A stretch of DNA of 7,066 nucleotides, taken from assembly GCA_027593305.1 (NCBI GenBank), contig JAQCJA010000243.1, positions 1 through 7,066 of the forward strand, read 5' to 3'. Origin of the DNA: a bacterium (GTDB lineage Bacteria > Latescibacterota > UBA2968 > UBA8231). Shown here piece after piece: positions 1-4,846 of the stretch; position 1 is the stretch's first letter, and the number at the start of each line of letters is the position of its first letter. The position numbers and the translations under genes were made by a program. A model generated the notes under the pieces. It was not told where the DNA came from. It saw only the letters and a program-made list of their open reading frames with translations, and searched no databases.

Positions 1-26
1 CGCTCTGCCAACTGAGCTACGCCGGA
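1..26 (-). tRNA. tRNA, 5' part only (isotype not readable; Asn possible)
   Basis: Read on the minus strand from 26 down to 1, the sequence has the canonical 5' part of a tRNA: a 7-nt acceptor strand TCCGGCG (26-20), T8-A9 (19-18), a D stem GCTC paired with GAGC (17-14 and 5-2), and the D loop AGTTGGCA (13-6), ending at position 26 of the tRNA. The anticodon, T arm and 3' end lie beyond the window edge, so the isotype cannot be read. A U at tRNA position 1 is characteristic of bacterial tRNA-Asn, which makes Asn my guess, with little weight. The tRNA lies 77 nt downstream of the sigma factor gene on the same strand, and I see no separate promoter for it. Confidence 0.85.
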
Positions 27-65
27 TCAGTCAGAAGGATCGCGAAAAATTACCGGTGCCGTCGA

Positions 66-89
66 CATGTGTCAAGAATTCGACACATG
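66..89 (-). terminator. Inverted repeat after the sigma gene, possible weak terminator
   Basis: CATGTGTC (66-73) and GACACATG (82-89) form a perfect 8-bp stem around an 8-nt loop, just downstream of the sigma factor stop codon. A minus-strand run of five Ts follows only about 15 nt further on (49-45), so this is not a canonical intrinsic terminator. It could be an attenuator, an RNA-processing site ahead of the tRNA, or a protein-binding palindrome. What is seen is the symmetry; the role is a guess. Confidence 0.3.
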
Positions 90-103
90 CCCGCACCACG
101 TCG

Positions 104-955
104 TTACGCGTCTTCACCGTAGTACTCCTTGAGGATCTCACTGCGATTTGGATGGCGCAACTTCTGCAGCGCCTTCTCCTTGATCTGGCGAACGCGTTCG
201 CGCGTGCGGCCCACATACGTACCGATCTCTTCCAGGGTCATCGGTTCCTGACCGTCAAGACCGTAGTACATATTCAGCACACGCGCTTCGCCCTCGGTCA
301 GAGCATCCATCGCCGTCTGGATCTCGTCCTTCAGCTCGCCATCGGACAGCACATCGTCACATGCTGGCAGGCTGTCGTCGGGGAGCAGATCGCCCAGGCA
401 ACGATGCGGTTCCTGATCGTCACATGGTGTCTCCAACGAGACCGGACGCTGCGCCAGGCGCAGCAGCATATCCATATCATCGGGGTTTGAGTTGAGCTCT
501 TCAGCGATTTCGTCGACCTCCGGAACGCGTCCCAGGCGCTGCTCGAGCTTGGTCATGCACTTGTTGACCTTGGTCAACTCGCCGATACGATTCAGCGGCA
601 GGCGTACGATGCGGGACTGTTCCGCCAGCGCTTGCAGGATCGACTGGCGAATCCACCACACAGCATACGAGATGAACTTGAAGCCCTTAGATCCGTCAAA
701 GCGTCTGGCTGCGACCATCAGACCCAGGTTGCCTTCATTGATCAGGTCGGACAGTGGCAGTCCAAGGTTCTGATACCCCTTGGCGACGCTGACGACGAAC
801 CGCAGGTTGGCCTGCACGAGTTCCGTCAGTGCTGCTTCGTCGCCCTGTTGAATCCGTTCAGCAATGGCGACTTCTTCCTTCGACGACAAGCCGACGGAGC
901 TTTCGATTTCATGAAAATACTGATCGACCAACGTATCGGTCTGTAGTGTGGCCAT
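104..955 (-). CDS. rpoD: Sigma-70 family RNA polymerase sigma factor (RpoD/SigA-like, FCB type)
   Basis: This 283-aa sigma factor directs RNA polymerase core to promoters. Region 1.2 is at about residues 6-40. Region 2 is at about 45-115 and contains NLRFVVSVAK, DLINEGNLGL and a GFKFISYAVWWIRQS core for -10 recognition and melting. Region 3 is at about 120-200, and region 4 at about 210-275 with a helix-turn-helix ending GRTRERVRQIKEKALQKLRH. Region 1.1 is absent, as is usual for the short primary sigma factors of Bacteroidetes and relatives (about 285-290 aa), which it resembles closely. The ATG at 955 is chosen over upstream in-frame starts (to 1030) because GGAGG lies 7 nt before it and similarity begins there. 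Three cysteines (C178, C186, C199) in the region 3.2 linker are unusual. Whether it is the housekeeping sigma or a close paralogue cannot be decided from one window. Confidence 0.94.
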   Translation of the reverse strand: MATLQTDTLVDQYFHEIESSVGLSSKEEVAIAERIQQGDEAALTELVQANLRFVVSVAKGYQNLGLPLSDLINEGNLGLMVAARRFDGSKGFKFISYAVWWIRQSILQALAEQSRIVRLPLNRIGELTKVNKCMTKLEQRLGRVPEVDEIAEELNSNPDDMDMLLRLAQRPVSLETPCDDQEPHRCLGDLLPDDSLPACDDVLSDGELKDEIQTAMDALTEGEARVLNMYYGLDGQEPMTLEEIGTYVGRTRERVRQIKEKALQKLRHPNRSEILKEYYGEDA

Positions 956-1246
956 GTGCACCCCTCCAAACGGCAGCTGTGAGTCCTCCCCCAGAATGAG
1001 ATGGCACGGGAGCGGGACAGGACTTGGCAACTACGCAACGCGATCTGCGCCGACAGGTCCGCAGAACGAGATAATTTGTCCGACCGATAGATCGAACATG
1101 GTATAGGGAGTGGTAGTACAGACACCCGTGGGGACGGATGCCAGGGATTTACAACGGGGAGAGGTGCTGCCGAACGTCGCTTCGAGTGGGGAACCCGAAC
1201 TGGTATGGACGCTCGTTTTACTTCTCTTTACTTCAGGAGATGCCAA
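956..1246 (-). other. Long untranslated leader upstream of the sigma gene
   Basis: The 349 bases between the sigma start and the end of the FecR gene hold no convincing gene. If the promoter at 1247-1275 is used, the transcript starts near 1240 and has a 5' leader of about 285 nt. A 22-codon ATG-initiated frame (1099-1031) lies inside the leader but has no ribosome binding site. I recognise no riboswitch, T-box or ribosomal-protein leader. The part near the promoter (about 1201-1300) is visibly AT-richer than the rest of the window. Confidence 0.5.
963..967 (-). promoter_or_regulatory. Shine-Dalgarno of the sigma gene
   Basis: The minus strand carries GGAGG with a 7-nt spacer to the ATG at 955. 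This site decides the start. A GTG two codons upstream (961) lies too close to the motif, and the ATG at 1030 gives an N-terminus unlike the family. Confidence 0.85.
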
Positions 1247-1275
1247 AGTATAAGTGGCTCTCTGTGGAAGATCAA
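1247..1275 (-). promoter_or_regulatory. Sigma-70 type promoter for the sigma factor gene
   Basis: On the minus strand, TTGATC (1275-1270, four of six matches to TTGACA) is followed after exactly 17 nt by TATACT (1252-1247, five of six matches to TATAAT). It lies 30 bp past the restored FecR stop codon, in a locally AT-rich segment, and points at the sigma factor gene. The predicted start point is about 1240. The match to the generic consensus is seen directly; whether this organism uses that consensus is assumed. Confidence 0.6.
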
Positions 1276-1304
1276 CCCCATTTCTTGAGTTTTCTTCAGA
1301 CCTG

Positions 1305-2427
1305 CTAAGGACTTAGCTCGACTCTGCCGGAGCTGTCGATGCGTAGTCTCTGCCCTGGCGTTGTCTGTGCCAGCCGGCGCCCCGTCAACGACCATACCTC
1401 CACTGTGCCCTGACGTGCCGTTGCCGTCGTCGATGCATCGAGCACGACGCGTACAGCAAAGATGCTGCCGGCGTTGCCAACGATCTCGCCGAGGGGCGTT
1501 CGTACAGTGAACGCCCCCCGCACAGTGGTTACTGTTACGCGGCCGACTCGCAGATACAGTCGTGCATCTTCTTCGCCCGCAGGCTCCGTATCCTTGAGTT
1601 GTCCCCCGGGCTGGTTCCAGGCCCTCAACCTCGGCATCGGGGGCGACGGCCACCGACGCCCCGCCCGCGTTGGGAAAATCGAGGATGACATCTGCCGTCC
1701 CCGAGGCTTTCAGCATCTCCCCCGCTTGCAGTGGGCCAGGTGCGCCGGCTGCCGCCAGCAATCGACTGCCGGATTTCCCCTGGGCGGATTCCGGGTCCGA
1801 CATTTGTGGGACTGGCATCGTACGTCTGCCGGCGGCATGCTGGTCTCTACCTGACAGCAACAGGATCGCCACAGTTGTCAGCACAACTGCCGTGCCAACG
1901 AGTACCAGGACCCTGCGAAAAGCAGCACCCGGCCCGTCCCGGTCCACTGCCCGAACGATGCTGGCCGGTGTCGACGTCGCCACCAGCGCCAGCACCTGGC
2001 CCTGCGTTGTCAGCGGCAGTTGCGCCAACAGGGCCGCCGCATCCCTCACGGGCGCCCCTGCCAGCAGGCAGGCGAGCAGAACTTCCGGCAAATCGGTCCC
2101 GGGTGCATCGGTCGCCAGATCAGCTGGCAGATCGGTCCCGGGTGCATCGGCTGGCAGATCGGCTGGCAGATCGGCTGGCAGATCGGCTGGCAGATCCGTT
2201 CCAGCATCATCGTCGTCGGGCACCGGACAACGCGCCAGCAGGGCCACCTCCAGATTCGACGTCGCCTCTGCGGCAAGTTCCGCCGACCGTCGCAGCCAGT
2301 CCCCTGCCTGAGATGCCATGTCCTGGGGGAGCAACGCCAGGAGTCGCGCCTGCGCCTGCGCATTGAAGGCGAGAGCACACAAGGCGACGACACGGTGGTG
2401 TGTTTCTGCGCCCCACGCTTCCGTCAT
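1305..2427 (-). CDS. FecR-domain single-pass membrane protein, frameshifted
   Basis: The first frame starts at ATG 2427 with a weak AGGGG 9 nt upstream. It encodes a cytoplasmic part (residues 1-170), one transmembrane helix (about 173-192, VLVLVGTAVVLTTVAILLL) and the beginning of a periplasmic FecR domain (about 233-275). After residue 275 this frame degenerates into Arg/Cys-rich sequence and runs to 1228. The FecR domain continues in the next frame (RLYLRVGRVTVTTV, TVRTPLGEIVGNAGSIFAV, GTVEVWSL, PGQRLRI) to a TAG at 1305. The switch lies at or near a C5G3 run (1603-1610); removing one base restores a 373-aa protein. FecR domains occur in anti-sigma and cell-surface sensing proteins and carry a beta-rich periplasmic fold. 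Residues 71-114 are a DLPA/GTDLPADAP repeat linker, flanked by Ala/Leu-rich helical stretches. No partner ECF sigma factor lies beside it, so calling it an anti-sigma factor would be premature. It could be a real pseudogene or an assembly indel. Confidence 0.75.
2092..2198. repeat. In-frame 12-bp and 39-bp tandem repeats coding for a DLPA linker
   Basis: CTGGCAGATCGG is repeated at 2151-2162, 2163-2174 and 2175-2186, with a one-mismatch fourth copy at 2187-2198. A 20-bp unit starting ATCGGTCCCGGG occurs identically at 2092-2111 and 2131-2150, a 39-bp period. Both periods are multiples of three. Read on the minus strand they give four consecutive DLPA units plus two GTDLPADxxxDAP-like blocks in the cytoplasmic linker of the FecR protein. 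Copy-number change would lengthen or shorten the linker without breaking the frame. Confidence 0.9.
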
Positions 2428-2440
2428 ACCACGATGCCCC

Positions 2441-2446
2441 TATATT
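2441..2446 (+). promoter_or_regulatory. Candidate -10 box for the SDR gene in the divergent intergenic region
   Basis: The 69 bp between the FecR gene and the SDR gene must carry promoters for both directions. TATATT matches five of six bases of the -10 consensus on the plus strand and would put the start near 2453, giving a leader of about 44 nt. No respectable -35 hexamer sits 16-18 bp upstream, and I find no convincing minus-strand promoter here. This is weak evidence. Confidence 0.25.
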
Positions 2447-2482
2447 GGCCCATCCGTTCCACGGTTGACCCGACACGAATCC

Positions 2483-2486
2483 GGAG
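2483..2486 (+). promoter_or_regulatory. Shine-Dalgarno of the SDR gene
   Basis: GGAG lies 10 nt before the ATG at 2497. It favours this start over the in-frame ATG at 2434, which has no purine-rich motif upstream and would add residues with no family similarity. Confidence 0.6.
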
Positions 2487-2496
2487 ACCTGCACAC

Positions 2497-3276
2497 ATGA
2501 GTGCCGCCGCCCCAACGCCTTTCCGCCTCGACGGTCGTCGCGCCCTGATCACCGGCGGCGGCAGAGGCATCGGGCGCGCCTGCGCCCTGGCCCTGGCCCA
2601 TGCCGGCGCTGAGGTCGCTGTCACGAGCCGTAGCGCAGGACAGTTGGGAGAAGTCGTGGCGGTGATCCAGGAACTCGGCCACCGTGCCTTTGCCATCACC
2701 ACCGATATAGGCGCCGCTGGTGGCGCCGATGAACTCGCCGATAGATTACATGCGCACTGGCCCGACGGTGCCGATATCCTCGTCAACAACGCTGCCATCA
2801 GCCCCCACGTGGATGCTGTGGAGAATCTCGACGACGACGCCTGGACCAGCATCCTCAGCGTCAACCTGGAGGGCACCATGCGGGTAACGCGCAGGATCTG
2901 CGCACCGATGCTTGCGCATGGACGGGGTGCCGTGGTCAACATGACCTCCATTGGCGCCGACCGGGCCTTGCCTCGTATCGCCGCGTACAACGCCTCGAAG
3001 GGGGCGCTGGCGGCGATCACGCGGACGATGGCCGTCGAGTGGGCCCAACGCGGCGTGCGCGTCAATGCCGTGGCGCCGGCATACATCGAGACGGAGATGA
3101 CGGCGGAGGTGCAGCGGCGCGACAAACTGCGGCGCTGGGTGGAGGGGCGAACACCCATGGGTCGTTTCGGTCAACCGGAAGAGGTCGCGGCGCCCGTCGT
3201 CTTTCTGTGCTCCGACGCCGCCAGCTACATCACCGGCACAACGTTGTACGTCGACGGGGGGTGGACGGCGGCCTAG
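2497..3276 (+). CDS. SDR family NAD(P)-dependent oxidoreductase
   Basis: This is an intact 259-aa classical short-chain dehydrogenase/reductase, the family's usual length. It is a cytosolic Rossmann-fold enzyme that oxidises alcohols or reduces ketones with NAD(P)(H). The cofactor glycine motif TGGGRGIG is at residues 19-26, NNAA at 97-100, and N123, S151, Y164 and K168 (in YNASK) complete the catalytic tetrad. The C-terminus SYITGTTLYVDGG is typical of FabG-like and gluconate 5-dehydrogenase-like members. Ser44-Arg45 after the second beta strand suggests NADP(H), as an inference. The frame stays open upstream to 2020 only because of the repeats on the other strand; the ATG at 2497 has a Shine-Dalgarno and matches the family N-terminus. 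The gene stands alone, divergent from FecR and convergent with the HpaB-family gene, so context does not reveal the substrate. Confidence 0.95.
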   Translation: MSAAAPTPFRLDGRRALITGGGRGIGRACALALAHAGAEVAVTSRSAGQLGEVVAVIQELGHRAFAITTDIGAAGGADELADRLHAHWPDGADILVNNAAISPHVDAVENLDDDAWTSILSVNLEGTMRVTRRICAPMLAHGRGAVVNMTSIGADRALPRIAAYNASKGALAAITRTMAVEWAQRGVRVNAVAPAYIETEMTAEVQRRDKLRRWVEGRTPMGRFGQPEEVAAPVVFLCSDAASYITGTTLYVDGGWTAA

Positions 3277-3307
3277 TCCCTGCCCCTCCCCTCCCTGCCG
3301 GCCGCTT

Positions 3308-3360
3308 GAGAAAATCGCTGCGCGATTTTCCTGTTCACTCCGGGCGGGCGCGATTTTCTC
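3308..3360. repeat. REP-like element with three arms between convergent genes
   Basis: GCGCGATTTTC occurs twice as a direct repeat (3320-3330 and 3348-3358), and each copy is followed by a CTGT(T)CAC tail. A single complementary arm, GAGAAAATCGC (3308-3318), can pair either with the near copy (9 bp) or, perfectly over 11 bp, with GCGATTTTCTC (3350-3360). The two folds are mutually exclusive. The composite layout looks like a dispersed extragenic palindrome, but only one locus is visible here. Confidence 0.6.
3310..3330. terminator. Probable bidirectional terminator hairpin
   Basis: GAAAATCGC (3310-3318) and GCGATTTTC (3322-3330) form a perfect 9-bp stem with a 3-nt TGC loop. A4 on the 5' arm and T4 on the 3' arm give the same picture on both strands. 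It sits between the stop codons of two convergent genes (3276 and 3385), where a shared terminator is expected. The T run is short and lies within the stem, so termination strength is uncertain. Confidence 0.5.
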
Positions 3361-3384
3361 CTGTCACGGGCCCCGAGTTGGTCG

Positions 3385-4830
3385 CTACTTCCACTCCACG
3401 TCGATGATGCCTGCTGCGAGGTCCTTGCAGCGGTCGAGGTCGTAGTCGCGGTAGATGGTGATCTTCTGCGCTTCCAGGCTGCCTTCGGCGTGGATGGAGA
3501 GCAGCTGGTTGTAGCCGCCGAAATCGGATGCCGTCAGGTCGTGCACCAGGTTGAGCGCTTTCAGGCGGTCTTCGGCGTTGACACCTGCGCCGCCGAGAAA
3601 CCGGTCGATAAACGGACGGGTCACAGCGCTGGCCATATCCGCTTCGTCCGGGCCGGTTACCACCAGTCCCCCGGCAATGTCCTGCACCCAGCAGATGGCT
3701 TCGTGATAGTGCGCGGCGAAGTGATACTTGGCCAGATTCGTCTGTATGATATTGGGCACCGCCAGCCCAAAGTCGGTGACGCGGCAGTCGAAGGCCGCCG
3801 CCCGACTCAGAGCCCGTACCGTCTCGGTCCAGGTGATGAGCTTGGTGAGTTTGTCACGCACGTGGCTGACTTTGTGGATGCCGTTGTACTGTGCCAGCAG
3901 CGCCGCAGCGCCGATGAACAGATCACACAGGGGTGGCTTGTACGAGATCGCCGTGAAACGGTGGAATTCAACAAAGGTATTGGCGAGGAAGCCCGCCGCC
4001 TGCCACTCCTTCTGCAGAAACACCCGTTCCTTCGGCACAAAGACATCATCGAATACGGTCAGAGTATCAACGAGTCGGTGACGGGAACTGACGGGGGAGT
4101 GGAAGGCGCCCAGTGAATGGCCGCCGCCGAAGGGACTGGCCAGCAGTTTGACGCCGGGTGTGTTCACCGGGATCGCAAAGGCAACAGCATAGGCGGCGTC
4201 CGCCTCGGCAATCGCCCGGGTCGGCAACACGATGATCTCATCCACGAAGGGTGTGCCTGTCGTATGCGCCTTGGCGCCGCGCACGATGATGCCATCCTCC
4301 CGTTCCTCGACGATGTGCACGAAGTAATCGGGGTGTTCCTGCTCACTGGGCAGCAGGCTGCGGTCGCCCTTTACGTCCGTCTGTGCCACGGCCAGCGTCA
4401 GATCGTTATCGCGGCAGTGTTGATGGAAGGCGGCGACACGCTTGTTGTACTGGGTGCCTGCCTTGGCATCGACAACACGACTCACCAGATCGAGGGCAAA
4501 CAGCGCGTCCGTGCCGATTTCCTTGACGAGCAACACAACGCTGTCACCGATGCGTGTGGAGGTCTCGATCATCTCCCGGCGGTTGAGCAGGTCCTGCGAA
4601 TTCTCCGGGCGCTTGTAGTAGCGGCTGTGCGTCTGTCCGTCATCATCGGTCCAGGTGAACAGTTGGCGATGCTCTGCCATCTCCGCCAGTTCGAAATCCA
4701 GCGCCGTGTGCCGGGCGCCGATGCCGAGGTGTTCATGGGTCGTCACATCCTTGACCCGTTCGCCCTTGAACGTGACGAAGCGCCCATCCCGTAGCCCTGC
4801 CAGATACTGGTCCGCCGTTCTCAGTGCCAT
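3385..4830 (-). CDS. HpaB-family flavoprotein (4-hydroxyphenylacetate 3-hydroxylase / 4-hydroxybutyryl-CoA dehydratase superfamily)
   Basis: This 481-aa protein has an N-terminal HpaB_N-like region (to about residue 280) and a C-terminal HpaB region. Its acyl-CoA-dehydrogenase-like fold normally binds FAD. Recognisable blocks are TDVKGDRSLLPSEQ (151-164), EREDGIIVRGAKAHTTG (176-192), FDDVFVPKERVFL (260-272), GAAALLAQYNG (307-317) and IAGGLVVTGPDEAD (385-398). These look most like 4-hydroxybutyryl-CoA dehydratase (AbfD). However, by my alignment from memory, the AbfD cluster ligands C99, C103 and C299 fall on Leu/Leu, Glu104 and Tyr297; only the histidine (H290) remains. The substrate residues of Thermus HpaB (R100, Y104, H142) are also replaced. 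It is therefore more likely a flavin-dependent monooxygenase of unknown substrate, needing reduced FAD from a reductase not seen here. Start ATG 4830 has AGGGGG 8 nt upstream. It lies 16 bp after the FadN-type gene, in one operon. Confidence 0.9.
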   Translation of the reverse strand: MALRTADQYLAGLRDGRFVTFKGERVKDVTTHEHLGIGARHTALDFELAEMAEHRQLFTWTDDDGQTHSRYYKRPENSQDLLNRREMIETSTRIGDSVVLLVKEIGTDALFALDLVSRVVDAKAGTQYNKRVAAFHQHCRDNDLTLAVAQTDVKGDRSLLPSEQEHPDYFVHIVEEREDGIIVRGAKAHTTGTPFVDEIIVLPTRAIAEADAAYAVAFAIPVNTPGVKLLASPFGGGHSLGAFHSPVSSRHRLVDTLTVFDDVFVPKERVFLQKEWQAAGFLANTFVEFHRFTAISYKPPLCDLFIGAAALLAQYNGIHKVSHVRDKLTKLITWTETVRALSRAAAFDCRVTDFGLAVPNIIQTNLAKYHFAAHYHEAICWVQDIAGGLVVTGPDEADMASAVTRPFIDRFLGGAGVNAEDRLKALNLVHDLTASDFGGYNQLLSIHAEGSLEAQKITIYRDYDLDRCKDLAAGIIDVEWK

Positions 4831-4838
4831 CCGTCATA

Positions 4839-4844
4839 CCCCCT
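4839..4844 (-). promoter_or_regulatory. Shine-Dalgarno of the HpaB-family gene
   Basis: AGGGGG on the minus strand lies in the 16-bp gap after the upstream stop codon, with an 8-nt spacer to the ATG at 4830. Another ATG 7 nt upstream of the start is out of frame. The tight spacing supports cotranscription and possible translational coupling with the FadN-type gene. Confidence 0.7.
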
Positions 4845-4846
4845 GG

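Noticed and set aside
45..52. T run downstream of the sigma gene as part of an intrinsic terminator
   Set aside because: It lies about 15 nt beyond the hairpin at 66-89, too far for a canonical terminator, and only a short ACCGGT palindrome is adjacent.
1031..1246. A small minus-strand frame in the sigma leader (71 codons from TTG, or 22 codons from ATG at 1099)
   Set aside because: There is no ribosome binding site, no similarity, and the TTG would lie upstream of the predicted transcript start. A leader peptide cannot be excluded but is not supported.
1228..1604. The first-frame C-terminal tail of the FecR gene as a real protein end
   Set aside because: After about residue 275 it is Arg/Cys-rich and unlike any FecR domain, while the adjacent frame continues the domain. 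It also overlaps the promoter at 1247-1275.
2465..2470. TTGACC as a -35 box for the SDR gene
   Set aside because: No -10-like hexamer lies 16-18 bp downstream; that position falls on the bases just before the start codon.
2020..2496. N-terminal extension of the SDR frame with QIGW repeats
   Set aside because: The repeats are the complement of the DLPA-coding repeats of the FecR gene. The SDR family N-terminus and a Shine-Dalgarno place the start at 2497.
3385..4830. Annotation as 4-hydroxybutyryl-CoA dehydratase (AbfD)
   Set aside because: Motif similarity is good, but the three cluster-ligand cysteines are absent in the alignment I can make, so that activity should not be assigned.
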